NCBI GenBank assembly: GCA_949825025.1
Contig: OX463778.1
Coordinates: forward strand, 11,293,671-11,357,670
Direction: 5' to 3'
DNA: 64,000 bases
Source: Siphlonurus alternatus
Taxonomy: Eukaryota > Arthropoda > Insecta > Ephemeroptera > Siphlonuridae
The position numbers were made by a program, and so were the translations under genes. The notes under the pieces are model-generated. The model saw only the letters and a list, made by a program, of their open reading frames with translations. It made no database searches and was not told the origin of the DNA. Below are positions 26,301 through 38,392 of the stretch, piece by piece; position 1 is the stretch's first letter, and the number at the start of each line of letters is the position of its first letter.

Positions 26301-29300
26301 AGCGGCGCTCAACGAGAAGAAGGACGGCAAGTGGGTGAAGACCACCTTCAAGGAGTACGAAGAGCAGGTGCACACGGTGGCCAAGGCCTTCATCAAGCTG
26401 GGTCTCGAGCGCTTCCACGCCGTCTGCATTCTGGGCTTCAACTCCCCGGAGTGGTTTATCTCCGACCTCGCAGCCATCTACTCGGGGTACGTTCAAACTG
26501 CAAGCATGGTTAATTACTTATTAGATTGTATCGTATTTATTTTTTAAGAAAAAAAAAAAAAAGGAATTTTCGTAAGTTCGTAAAGTTAAAGGCCTAAAAA
26601 AATTACTTAAATTTTATATTACCAAAATATACGTTACCATTTCAGTAGAGAAGTTGAATTTTTTTTTTATTTTTTCTTATTTTATATGAATAGTTCAAGT
26701 GACTGCGTTAAGAAAAATATACTATACTCTATACGCTAAGAAATTTACAAAAATTTCCCGATTTACGAGTGATTATGGTTTTGTGTGTATATATACGATC
26801 GATAAATAATATAATTAAGTCAGTAATTCTGCAGTCAGCACAACAGCAGAAAATAATCACTCTAGTTTTAAATATTTAGAACTTCGATGTGCATTATTAA
26901 TTTGCGAGGATGGCGTGAATTCTATCAAATGTAGGTAAAATTGACTCGATGTCAACGGCGATGTAAATATTGATTTTACGCACAATTAATTATCGTGTGC
27001 ATGAATAATAACACAGCTCCTGGGTGTATAACTGTATATATGTATAATATGTTGGATCGTTTGACTACCTCCAGGGAATTGTCTTTAGAGAAACAATCGC
27101 AAGTACTTACCAGAATTAAATTATTATTATATTAGAGACGCAAGAAATGACAGTCACTTAATAAACACTTACGATGCATAAACTTTGAGCGTTATGACGT
27201 ACGTGTTTGTAATGTGTTACATCAATAGTCAATAGTAATTAAATATAGAATACAATCTAACTTTATTTACATAATTATAATTGATGCGTGTGTATAATAA
27301 ATATATATAATAGAGTATACAACCAAATTTATAATTACCAAAGAATTAATATTAATTCTTTGTAAGTACTGAAGAAAGTTGTACAATGCATTAATGTTAA
27401 TTTAATTTGCTACTTTGATATACTTCTATTAAATTGTAGCTCTGCTAAAAAAAATAGCCATATTTTTTACCGCATTCTGCATTATATACAAAATGAGTTA
27501 GCGTGAAACCAGGAACACGTACGTAAGTCAGAAAATAGGTATTTTTTGGGGGGCTATAGCTAGTACACCGCCCCCCCAGCTCTAACGTAGCGGGAGATGC
27601 GAAGTGTTGGGACAAATCGTTTTGTTTATTAGTATCTATGAATGTTGTGATTTATTTAAGAATGCAACGTTCGGGACCGAAATACGTTTCGTAAATAGCG
27701 CCGCGTGTATTACGTTAATCGAAGTTCTGCAATCACAGAACTTTTAAACTATTATATATTTTTTTGAAAGCATTTTATACTGCATTCACCGCCGTGCATT
27801 ATTGTTTTAATGTGCAATATTTTAAACTAAATTCTATTTTTAAAATTATATAGACTATAATTTGAAGGATATATGTTTTACACTGCCGTGTCTGCCGTCG
27901 ACATTAGACATATTGATCACTTAACAATTTCTTCCTCGCTGCTCATGTGTTTTGACGTGGTTGTGACTTGCAGAGGATTCGCGGCGGGCATCTACACGAC
28001 CAACACTGCGGAGGCGTGCCACTACTGCGCGGAGAACAGCCGAGCCAACATCATCGTGGTGGAGGACGACAAGCAGCTTGAGAAGATCCTCAAGGTCCGC
28101 TTGCGCCTGCCTCACCTCAAGGCCATCGTCCAGTACCGAGGAACACCAACTGCAGAAGGCGTGCTCAGCGTGAGTCTCTCACCCTCGTGTATACTTTAAC
28201 ATTGTTGTACTGTACTCACTAAATTTTTATTTATTTATTTTTTGTTAACGGCTGATCAAATAATTTTTATTCCAAGGGCAAATCCAGTGTTCATTTTTTT
28301 ATTATTATTATATATTAGCACTATAACGCTATGCATTTTTGCTATTTTTTTCATTTCATTTTTATTAAAAATGCTTGCAGTTTTTTTTCTTTTTGCATAA
28401 ATTTTAGCACAGTTAACAATTTAATCTCAGTCAACAGTTGACTAATGAAATTTATTTTATGTTGCAGTGGGAGGATGTTCTGAAGCTGGGGAAGGCTCAA
28501 GATGACACACAGCTCAAGGAGCGTATCAAGCGGATTGCAACCAACCAGTGCTGCACGCTTGTGTACACGGTAAGCATGCTTGCAGCAAAGACCGCGAGAG
28601 CCGTAATGTATAATGTTATTGTTTGCTACAGTCTGGAACGACTGGCAACCCCAAGGGAGTCATGCTGAGCCACGACAACCTGACGTGGGATGCAGTGGCC
28701 ATCGGTGCATACCTGGACATTGTACCTGGCTGGGAGGACATCGTTAGCTACCTGCCGCTCAGCCACGTCGCTGCTCAGGTAAGATGATGAAGATCTGTAA
28801 TAAGACGATCAACATGAAATTATGTTTATAACATCAACAAAAATAGATTTTTTTTTGTTTTGTTTTTTTCAAAGTTAAATTTGTCTTCACATCTTATTAA
28901 ATGTGGCTCAAAGATGTCATTTTTAATTTATAAGTCCTAACTTTTTAGGCATCAATTAAGTATAAAATAGCTATAATCTTGAGAAAAATATATAAACTGT
29001 ATCTCCCCAAAAATTAATTGTGAAAAGGGGGGAAGGGTGGTAACTTCATAAATATTCAACAAAAATATTTTAATATTAATTTTTTTAAAAAAGAGGAAGG
29101 GCATTGGGTGTAGCACCGGTAGTTGGCAACACTGACGTATCTTCACCATGTTAATTTTTGGTCATTGCTCCTCGGAGCAATTTTTATGCTAGAGCTAAGC
29201 TGATTGCTGTAGTATCAAGATAATTAGTAGCCCAAGTGCACAATTTGGCCAAATAAAGCCTGATTTAAAGAAAAGTATTTTTTTTATATTTTAGAAAAAT

Positions 29301-32300
29301 GCATGTAAATTTAAAAAATTACTAAAAAATACTTTTCTTTAAATCAGGCTTTATTTAGCCAAATTGTGCACTTGGGCTACTAATTATCTTGATACTACAG
29401 CAATCCGCTTAGCTCTAGCATAAAAATTGCTCCGAGGAGCAATGACCAAAAATTAACATGGTGAAGATACGTCAGTGTTGCCAACTACCGGTGCTACACC
29501 CAATGCCCTTAAAGTTGGTTAGTTTTCTCTCCATGCAGTTGTTTATCACTTATCACTTTTATCATTAATAATTATACTTATTTGTAGACAAAAATGCATT
29601 GTATCTGTAATATTTATACAACAATATGCTATATAATCAATATGTTTCCAGGTTGTGGACCTTTTCATCACCATCACATACGGAGTATCAGTCCACTTTG
29701 CACAGCCTGATGCACTTAAGGTAACATTTCTATGCTGTAATTAATAATGTTTTATATATTTCAAACTCGATATATATTCATCATATTAACTGTGAAACAG
29801 TTTTCAAGTCTGAACTTTATTTTGAATTCTCACCCTTATATATCAGATAAGATCAAGCAGGTATTGAAGATTCAAATTCCTATCAAATTATCTTGCAGTT
29901 ATAAAACTTTTTATTTTGAGGGTACAATGAACAGTTGAATGCTGTATTACCTGTCTAAATTACAGCTTGAGCAGTGTGGAACTGATTGGTGTTGTGTTGC
30001 AGGGAAGTTTAATGACGACGCTGTGCGAAGTGCGCCCCACCAAGTTCCTTGGCGTGCCGCGCGTCTGGGAAAAAATGTACGAGAAGATGATGGACATCGG
30101 CCGTGAGACCACCGGCATGAAGAAGACCATCGGCACCTGGGCCAAGAAACACGGCATGCAGCACAACATGAACAAGATGAAGGGGTACTTGCTTTATTTT
30201 AATCATTTTAACTGTTCCTTGATTCATAAAGAAGTTTCTTATTTTCTTATAAAACCCGATATACTATTATTAGAGGGTCTGGGGATTATTGTCATATTGA
30301 AATTCCAAAGTGGTTATAACTGTGGGGACTGTTTATTTGATTACTATTTTAACGGTATTGTAAGGGTTTTGTTCATGGACTTGAAGCTTATTTAAGAAAT
30401 ATCACAGCAGTTAATCCTCAGTAATCTTCGAACATTACAGTGTTTCTGTACATTTATAAGTTATAATAAAGAAATGTAATAACCTTTTTAATTAGAGTAA
30501 TGTTTAATCTTGGGTAATAATGAAGTTGTTGTTTAAATTCTCAAAGTCATAACGTCAATGTCATGTTGCAGCACACCAACAAACACGCTGAGTTACTCGC
30601 TGGCACACCAGGTGGTGCTGAGCAAGATCAAGAAGGCCCTCGGCTTGGACCGCTGCATCACGTTTGTGTCTGCAGCCGCCCCCATCGCCCTGGACGTCGT
30701 CAAGTACTTCATGAGCCTCGACATCCCCGTCATGGAGGTGAGTCCACTGTGACGTCTACCACTTTATGTGATTGTAGGTCATATTATATATGTAGTTCAA
30801 TTTTTAACTAAATGTTTTAAAAACTAAAAAATAAAGTTTTTTTAATTAAAAGTATAGTAATAAAGAGGTTCTTGCAAATTTTATTTTGTACATATTAAAT
30901 GCTGTATTAATATGTATTGATGCCTGAAAGATTTCCTTTCAGTCTGAAAGTTAGGCAACCAATTGAGCTGCAAAGTTAGCATGGTTGCATACTGTACAGG
31001 CTGAAAATCTATTTTTTGTTTAATAAAATGGTTATATCTGAATTCCTTTTACTATTTTATTAATTAATTTCAACTACCAGGCAGTATGTTCATCATCCAT
31101 AACTATTAGTTATCAACTTTTTTTACTATATACTGTATCAGCTTAATTTTATTTTATCCATCAGCTTTGAATTAATGTTAAGAATATTTGCATCAGTGGA
31201 ATATTATTAATTAAAGTGTGTTTGACCTACTGTTAGTTGAATTGTAAACACTGGGAACATCTAGACAGTTGCTAGGTCTGTTATAGGAAGCGAGTTTTGC
31301 TCCTGCTAAATAGCCCCCTGTTTTTTCTCAGGCATACGGTATGTCTGAAGCCGCTGGGGCTCACACAGTCAACATCAACTCTGCGTTCCGTCTCGAAAGT
31401 GTTGGCCGAACGCTGCCCGGCATGAAGACGATGCTGTATGAGCAGGACGCTAAGAAGAACGGAGAGGTGAGATTTGCCTTTCATTGTATACCTCCATACT
31501 CTTGATAAAATTACTTATTCAGCGCTGTCTCTTGTATCAAAATCCAGCTTTAACCTGTTTACATGGATGATTAATTGACTCTAGTCGATGCATTCTAACA
31601 GGCATTCCAACTGATATACAGCTGTATTATTTTTAGACAAGGAAAAGCTTGAACGGAAAAAAATTTTATGTGAGCATTTTTAGAACATAATATCTTAATG
31701 CAATTTAAAGTATTTATTTTGTACTCTTTTGGTAAATTTTCTTAATTTTTGTAACCTGTGCGCAGATTTGCATGTCTGGTCGCCACGTGTTCATGGGCTA
31801 CCTGAATGCTGAGGAAAAAACAAGGGAGTGCATGGATGCCGAGGGCTGGTTACACTCTGGAGACATTGGCCGAATAGACGAGAATGGTTACCTTTACATC
31901 ACCGGCAGAATCAAGGTGAGTCAGTGCGGTGCCTAATTAACTTCTTAATTTGTTTGTTTAATTGGTAAATACGTTAGAAGACCAGGAAGTGACTGCTCTT
32001 TATTAACATTGATGTGCTGTCCTCAGGAGTTGCTGATCACCGCGGGAGGAGAGAACGTCGCCCCCGTGCCCATTGAGGATGCCGTCAAGGCCGAGCTGTC
32101 AGTTGTGAGCAACGCAATGCTCATCGGAGACCGCCGCAAGTTCCTTTCCGTGCTGCTCACTCTGAAGGTGTGACTCTTAAACCAAACTTAAATATCCAGT
32201 ACATAATTTTAAAAATTCATTACAGGATTGTCTTTCCATTGCACAAAAGTATGGAGAATTTTACAAAATTTGTAGAATGCACGCGGAATAGAGTATTGAC

Positions 32301-33914
32301 CTCAATTTTTTTTATTGCAGAAATAGAAAGAGCGTGCGAAGTTATGCTACCCTGATTTTTTTTCAGATTTTTTAGAGCCCGGGAACTATTTATAAAAAAT
32401 TATTGAAATTTCTTTTTGTGTCGTCACAAGACGCCGCTCCTTAAGAAAATGATAGGACTTGCCGCCGCGTGACGTCACAAAAAGGACTTTCAATAATTTT
32501 TTAAAAATACTTCCCGGGCTCTAAAAAATCTGTAAAAAATCAGGGTAGCATAACTTTTCACCCTCTATCTATTTCTGCAATAAAAAATGTTGAGGACAAT
32601 ACTCCATTGCACTTTGTCAGATGTTTGATCGCTTTGTTGTTTCAGACGGAAACCAACATGGACACTGGGGAGCCGCTGGACAAGCTGAGCTCGGGGGCGA
32701 AAGCATGGTGCCAAGAGATTGGCAGCAGCGCCACCACAGTCAGTGAGATCATCAACGGACCTGACGGGAAGGTGTGTGTCTCCTCATGAAAGAAGTTGTA
32801 GTGACAACAGAATCCTAATTATATGTAAAACTGGATAGGCAAATAGAAGGAAAAATCATTGTCTATTGAAATTATTTCATAAATTAAGATATTGCTAATT
32901 TTTTTTTTATCTCAAGTGTTTCATTTTTTTTTTTAATGCTGAGAGGCGAAAAGAAAACTTTTTTTTTCCAATTTTTAATTTTTTATAATAAAAGTTAGGT
33001 CATCTTGTTTCTCTATTAAGTACTATCTTTTGCAAACAGTTGAGGGATAACTCGTCGCACATGCTGCTACATGAACCAATCACTCTGTCCTTCTCTTTTG
33101 ACTAACTATGTTTGAGAAGTGATTGTTGATGGAGGGAATTGTCTGCAGGTGATGAAGGCACTGGAGGCTGGCATCATTACGGCCAACAAACTGGCGGAGT
33201 CCAACGCAAAGAGAATCCAGAAGTTTAAGTTGCTGCCCAAGGACTTCTCCATCCCTGGAGGAGAGCTCGGTAAGATATCCTCTCTCTGACATACGACCCA
33301 ATACAATGAAAGTCAATTTTTGATGCAGCTATCTGGATGTGTACTGCATTATATAGCAATGCAACAAACATAAAAGTTAGAATAATTTATCTCTCGTTTA
33401 AAATGTTTTACATTTAATTTTATTATAACCCACATCAAAACATTTTTAAAAAAATTACTTTTTAACTTTAATAACAGTTAATTATATATTTAATTTCAAT
33501 CAACAAATACATGCAGTTAATTTCTTGGATTATTTATTTGATCATGGAAAAAAAAACTAAAATCTAAGTGATATGCTGCAGTATTCATTGAGCTCTTTTT
33601 GTAGAGCTCAATGGCAGTATTATAATTATTATAATGCTACATGCACACTTTGCAATAACCTTTGCAAAATTGCAATGTACATTCTTCGCCTTGAAAAATT
33701 TCAATTTCCAGGGCCATATCTGTTTTCCGATGCTTTTTTTACTAAAACCTAACCAATTAATTCTATTGAACAAATGGAACTAGTAAAACTCTATTGAAAG
33801 TTAGACAGTAGACACTTATTGTTATTTTTCCATGCCGCAGGCCCCACCATGAAGGTGAAACGCAACGTGGTATACGATCAGTACTCCGAGCTCATTGAGA
33901 GCCTCTACGTCTGA
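23372..33914 (+). CDS. ACSBG: Long-chain/very-long-chain acyl-CoA synthetase, bubblegum family (ACSBG-like), complete, 16 coding exons
   Basis: Activates fatty acids to acyl-CoA through an acyl-adenylate (ATP + fatty acid + CoA). Coding exons: 23372-23524, 25169-25212, 25276-25316, 26150-26486, 27974-28169, 28468-28569, 28632-28778, 29652-29720, 30003-30184, 30572-30737, 31332-31466, 31766-31915, 32027-32167, 32646-32771, 33149-33269, 33841-33914. All junctions are GT-AG and the lengths sum to 2184 nt, giving 727 residues plus TGA, close to the usual size of the family. The ATP/AMP P-loop SGTTGNPKG begins at residue 292, spanning the exon 6/7 junction and the start of exon 7. The second AMP-binding motif YGMSE is at 481-485. 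GWLHSGD, with the ribose-binding Asp, is near 551-557. GRIKELLITAGGENV follows near 571 and is the bubblegum form of the FACS signature. The N-terminal ~75 residues are low-complexity and not recognised. The start ATG lies one base after an acceptor, so an untranslated exon upstream is likely. Coding exons are visibly GC-richer than the introns. Family assignment is confident; ACSBG1 versus ACSBG2 is not resolvable. Confidence 0.9.
23717..24017. mobile_element. TA-bounded hairpin element in ACSBG intron 1
   Basis: Inverted ends CTGTAGGCTACAACAAAGTC and complement, bounded by TA. The inner arms contain ATAACATTAAATTTGACG and its complement, with a CRE octamer at 23931. Confidence 0.75.
24303..24512. 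mobile_element. TA-flanked MITE (CAGTCAAATT family), copy 3
   Basis: Inverted CCCTCCGGAAGTAGCCGG arms and right end AAATTTGACTG followed by TA. The left end is eroded. It lies in ACSBG intron 1. Confidence 0.7.
24610..24945 (-). repeat. Unclassified repeat with poly-T tracts, possible retroelement 3' end
   Basis: Poly-T tracts at about 24634-24643 and 24740-24758 precede a GC-richer block (24830-24945). That block reads on the minus strand as a short open segment (SWNELVHQVHHVSDGPRRA) before a stop. It could be a LINE C-terminus with an inverted poly(A); not identified. Confidence 0.25.
26487..27973 (+). other. ACSBG intron 4
   Basis: AT-rich intron without recognisable coding or RNA features; a GC patch near 27545-27600 is unexplained. 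Confidence 0.6.
29097..29511. mobile_element. Near-perfect 415-bp palindrome (MITE-like) in ACSBG intron 7
   Basis: Arms start AAGGGCATTGGGTGTAGCAC and end with the exact complement. They run about 185 bp each with very few mismatches around a centre near 29305. It contains the perfect short palindrome TTGCTCCTCGGAGCAA in each arm. No clear target duplication. Confidence 0.85.
32287..32609. mobile_element. Hairpin MITE, AGAGTATTGTCCTC family, in ACSBG intron 13
   Basis: Inverted ends AATAGAGTATTGACCTCAAT and complement. The shared arms include TTTTATTGCAGAAATAG and GAGCCCGGGAACTATTTATA, with a CRE octamer at 32470. It lies only 36 bp before exon 14. Confidence 0.8.
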
Positions 33915-34340
33915 ACCCACTGCAAAGCCTATCACGGAACTGCTCAAGGAGACCTTGCCAAGACTTGCCAGCTGTGTGTTTTATTTGGGCCCATATTTCA
34001 CTTCATTGTTGCTCAATTTTTTTTCTTTCTTTTTTTAAAATTGTATGTGTCAAAGTATTTTTTCATATATGTATTTTTTTAATATTATGAAGTGGAATTT
34101 GTTAATTATATTAAAATTTTATGTATTTGCAACTAAGCATCTTAACTGGCTTAAAGTTTGTTCAGAGATTGTCAAGTTTGATATTTTAATAAGAAAAATT
34201 CATTCCACCATTATATTTTCTGTCCACCCTTTTCATAAAAAAATTAACTTGTTTTTTAATATGTTATTTTGAAAAATCATTAAAATTTTGTTGATATATT
34301 TTTGAATAGGAGGTAATATAAATTCACGTGGTATTATTAA

Positions 34341-34346
34341 AATAAA
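34341..34346 (+). terminator. Candidate poly(A) signal AATAAA, ACSBG-like gene
   Basis: First canonical AATAAA after the stop codon at 33914, about 430 bases downstream and followed by T-rich sequence. A second AATAAA at 34640-34645 could serve a longer transcript. The AT-rich background makes chance matches common. Confidence 0.4.
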
Positions 34347-35691
34347 GTTTCTGTATTTTTAAAACTGCTATATTGCTATCTGTGCTATATTATGTGGTAC
34401 TTGCACTTGCCAATTTTGCATAATTGCAGGCAATTTTCTTCAAATACAGTTTGATTAGTCACAATCCTGCAGGTTTTTAATATGTAATTTATTTTATTCT
34501 GTTAATAATTTAAATATTATAAATAATACATGTTCCTACCTAAGGATACATGTTATTTTGCATAATATGTATTGTAAATTAATTGTTTATTGTTTGTAAA
34601 TATTTTTGTATCCATATGATGTTAAAATTGGTTTATATAAATAAATATAATCACTTTTGGGGAGTTTGTACTTAAAGAGACTTTAATATTTTTTATCGTA
34701 AAGTTTATATGTAGTACAAATATTTGTAACGTGTTTATGTTTCCAATTTTTGGGCTGTGATTTCCAACTATGGCTGCTTTATTAATTGTTATAAATATTA
34801 TGCAGCTTATGCTCTTTGACCAATTTTCACTAGAGTAATTAAACTGTATGTAAACAGTTCCATATATTATGCAATTTTCATCAAATTTTTCTGTTTAAAT
34901 TGCGCAATTAATTGCACACAATCCAAAAATTGACTTATATAGTTATGCCCCCTCTTAAGTGGCGGCAGTGTGTGCCAAGAAGAATTTTTGTAATGAGAAA
35001 AATAAATATATTTGTTGTTAGAATTTATATGTATTCTCTTTTCATATTATTTATATTACAATTATCTAATCATATATAATATTTTGTTGTGTCTACATGC
35101 AGCAACATGTTCATTTTGCAAAGCAAACAATATTTTGCCACGGATATATACTGATATACGTACTAGTATTATTTCTCAAAAGTTTGTTCTTTCTTTTTCA
35201 CTCTTGCACAAAATTTATTATATAAAATATAAAATCATAATTTTGTATAATAAATTTTGATGTATATTCATTTCAGATTTTTGTCTCAAAGTTTATAGCA
35301 TTATATTATGTATCTATACACACACACACACATTAATTTTCATATATAATAATATAAATAATTAACTGAAGTGAAATACAGAGAATTTAGTATAATTATA
35401 TTTAAGCTTTATAATTTTGATTATATATGCGCTATATAAATTCTATATATATATATATATAACTTTGTAAAAAAAAGGCAATCCTTAAATTTCTATGTAT
35501 ATTTATAATATATATACAATAATATACATAGACATAGTATAATCTATAAATTTAATAAACTGCAGTTCGATTAATCATTTATTTTTTGCAGGGTATAAAA
35601 TTGATTCCTTCAGCCCGGCCCTCATATATATATAGGGGCCGGCAGGTGTATGTACGTGTATGATGGCCCTCTAGCTGTAAATATAATAATA
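34347..35691. other. Downstream of the ACSBG-like gene, AT-rich
   Basis: May include an extended 3'UTR. (CA)n near 35321-35332 and (TA)n near 35445-35461. No coding signal. Confidence 0.4.
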
Positions 35692-35695
35692 TTAA

Positions 35696-36044
35696 GGGTA
35701 AGGTAACGCCACCAATGTTAAAAGAAATCCCTCACACAAAAATTCTGAAAAAAATTTAAAATGTTCTCCTCTCTACACCCCCTATCAGTAGCTAAAATAT
35801 CAGGTATACAAATACGATCTAGTTTTTGAGTTATGAATTTTTAAAGTTGACTACTTTAACATGGAGAAATGGAAATCCCTTGTTAAATTAGTCAACTTTA
35901 AAAATTCATTACTCAAAAACTAGATCGTATTTGTATACCTGATATTTTAGCTACTGATAGGGGGTGTAGAGGAGAACATTTTAAATTTTTTTCAGAATTT
36001 TTGTGTGAGGGATTTTTTTTAACATTGGTGGCGTTATCTTACCC
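35696..36044. mobile_element. TTAA-flanked foldback MITE, GGGTAAGGTAACGCCACC family
   Basis: Inverted ends GGGTAAGGTAACGCCACCAA and complement, with TTAA at 35692-35695 and 36045-36048. Arms meet near 35868. The right TTAA is shared with the next element starting at 36049. Confidence 0.85.
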
Positions 36045-36048
36045 TTAA

Positions 36049-37365
36049 AGTAGAGTGAGCGAGTTCATTTTTTTTTTAATATTTTATTTTTTAAAAATAG
36101 TTTAAGCTGCCCTCTATTGAGAAAATTAATGAAAACCAAAAAATTCCATCTCAAATAGTTTCACCACAAAAAATTCCCAAAGTTGGTGTTTCGGAGGCCT
36201 TTAAAGTTTAAAGTAAAGTGCGCGCTAGAAAAAAAAGTTGAGTTAGTATTTTCTAAAAATAGTTCAAGTAGTCCTCCATATCAAACCAAAATTCAAAAAA
36301 TTCTATCTCAAATAGGTTTGCCAGAAAAAAATTCCAAAGTCAGAGTGAACGCGTCGCTTAACATGGGGCCTTACCTGACAAAAACCCTCGAATATCTCAA
36401 AAAAATACACCGTTAGGTGGTATGAAAAAAATATAGTGATGTTCTATGACCCAAGCTTTAACCAAAAACCGATTAAAAAAAAATTCTCTCGAATCCATTT
36501 TTCCGTAAAAAAATCAAGAAAATCTACCATGTTAATTCCCATAAGATTTTTTATTATTTTTTTACGGAAAAATGGATTCGAGAGAAATTTTTTTTAATCG
36601 GTTTTTGGTTAAAGCTTGGGTCATAGAACATCACTATATTTTTTTCATACCACCTAACGGTGTATTTTTTCGAGATATTCGAGGGTTTTTGTCAGGTAAG
36701 GCCCCATGTTAAGCGACGCGTTCACTCTGACTTTGCAATTTTTTTCTGGCAAACCTATTTGAGATAGAATTTTTTAAATTTTGGTTTAATTGATATGGAG
36801 GACTACTTGAACTATTTTTAGAAAATACTAACTCAACTTTTTTTTCTAGCGCGCACTTTACTTTAACGTGCAGCCTTATATATATGGAACATAAAACCGC
36901 GTTTTACTTTTTACTCCAACTTTTTCTGAACTATGGTACCATTTAAAAAATACTTACGTAATCTATGATGAATTCTTTAATGAATTTTCAAATAAAAAAA
37001 AATAATTACGGGGTCGTTTTCTTGGAAAAAAATCATGAAAATCCTTAAGGGAATTAACCCGCAAAAACTTAAAGATCTTTTTCCGAAAAAACGGCTCCGT
37101 AATTTTTTTTTTTTTTAAAAATCCATTAAAGAATTCATCATAGATTACGTAGGTATTTTTTAAATGGTAGCATATATAGTTCAGAAAATGTTGGAGTAAA
37201 ACGCGGTTTTATGTTCCATAAGGCTGCACGTCAAAGGCCTCCGAAACACCAACTTTGGGAATTTTTTGCCGTGAAACTATTTGAGTTGGAATTTTTTGGT
37301 TTTCATTTCTCAATAGAGGGCAGCTTAAACTATTTTTAGAAAATAAAATATTAAAAAAATGCCGA
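36049..37365. mobile_element. TTAA-type foldback (AGTAGAGTGAGCG family), interrupted by a second foldback
   Basis: Begins AGTAGAGTGAGCGAGTTC immediately after the TTAA at 36045-36048. Its arms match the uninterrupted copy at 62278-62941. The right end is lost after ATGCC at about 37364. The insertion at 36212-36862 splits it between CGGAGGCC and CGTGCAGCC, which are contiguous around a TTAA in the 62 kb copy. Confidence 0.8.
36212..36862. mobile_element. TTAA-flanked foldback (AGTAAAGTGCGCGC ends), nested
   Basis: A near-perfect 651-bp inverted repeat, AGTAAAGTGCGCGC to its complement, with TTAA at 36208-36211 and 36863-36866 and a centre near 36530. Seven extra bases separate the left TTAA from the original host TTAA (36201-36204). 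Confidence 0.8.
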
Positions 37366-37544
37366 TAAACCAATTAATTAAGGTTATCATATATATTTTA
37401 TGATGAGCGCAAAATTTTGTAATAAAATGGGATATAGCATATAGCTATATATCTTGCATGCATGTAGATCTAGGGGATATATATGATCGTCGGCATGCAA
37501 ATAAAATGAAATTAATTAAATATATATATATATTTTTTAATTTT

Positions 37545-37968
37545 TTAATCAAAAACCCTATTGGGTACTTCTAATTACTAATTACATATATGCTACTTTG
37601 AAACCCAAACCTTCCGAAACCCTAACTTGAGCGTTTCGTGGGCTCGCTCTTTCGGAACGGGAGCGGCCATGGCACGGCCTTGCAATCCATCCCGACATTT
37701 GCCTGCGACTGAGGGAAACGTGGAAACCTCATCAGCCATGCTGCAGGATGGACACTACAGCTTTTTCAATGAACCGGAAATTCAATGGTCCAAAACCAGG
37801 GGAACCACATAGTGGAAATAAAGCGTAACGATTTACCCCTGGTTTTTGTTGAAACTTAAAAATGGTCACCCATCCAACTACTAACCACGCTCAGCGTTGC
37901 TTGACTTCGGTGATTTGACGAGACCCGCGGTTAAGCGCACTGCGCCATACACGCACCCACTAAATATA
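37545..37968 (-). mobile_element. 5S-rRNA-derived SINE (type 1)
   Basis: Minus-strand head at 37960-37865 with GGTTAGTAGTTGGATGGGTG (5S box C-like) after TCGTCAAATCACCGAAGTCA. The body contains GAGGTTTCCACGTTTCCCTC and the 3' segment near 37560-37620 matches the copy at 5300-5702. It lies about 425 bp before the endosulfine start codon, so it may sit in that promoter. Confidence 0.8.
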
Positions 37969-38210
37969 TATTATTATATAAATATATATTAAATATTATA
38001 TAGTTTATCTAGGATGCATAAGTGTATATATTATTATAACAAAGCATATAATTTATTATATATAAAATAAAATAATACAATGCTAAAATAAAGATATTTA
38101 TTACATATCTTTGGGATTATATATATTTCGTAAAGTTATAATATATAGGATTCGACCTTTGGAATTTTTTTTGTCGAGCGACAGAAATTTAAATTTAGCG
38201 GCAATATTTT

Positions 38211-38392
38211 CCCGGTTATTTATTTTCTCATTTTCGTTCTTCAATTTTACGTTGCAGCTGCTGCGTGAGGTTGCGTGAAAGTTTACAATCCGAGGACAAA
38301 TATTGTAATATTTATGCTCTCATTACGTTGATTTAGTTAATTTTTGTAGATTAAATCGTTTAAATCAATTCATCGTTCTTTAATAATTTGAA
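38211..38392 (+). promoter_or_regulatory. Presumed endosulfine 5'UTR / proximal promoter
   Basis: Sequence just upstream of the ATG at 38393, including the GC-richer CGTTGCAGCTGCTGCGTGAG near 38250. No TATA box or defined start site can be assigned. Confidence 0.35.

Noticed and set aside
26020..26496. 158-codon minus-strand frame
   Set aside because: Shadow of the GC-rich ACSBG exon 4 on the opposite strand; the plus strand has conserved protein motifs and splice sites. The same applies to minus frames at 23261, 27921 and 30009.
36183..36416. Small frames in foldback arms (also at 62284 and 62488)
   Set aside because: They lie in palindromic elements, have mirrored equivalents, are not kept open between copies, and show no known domain.
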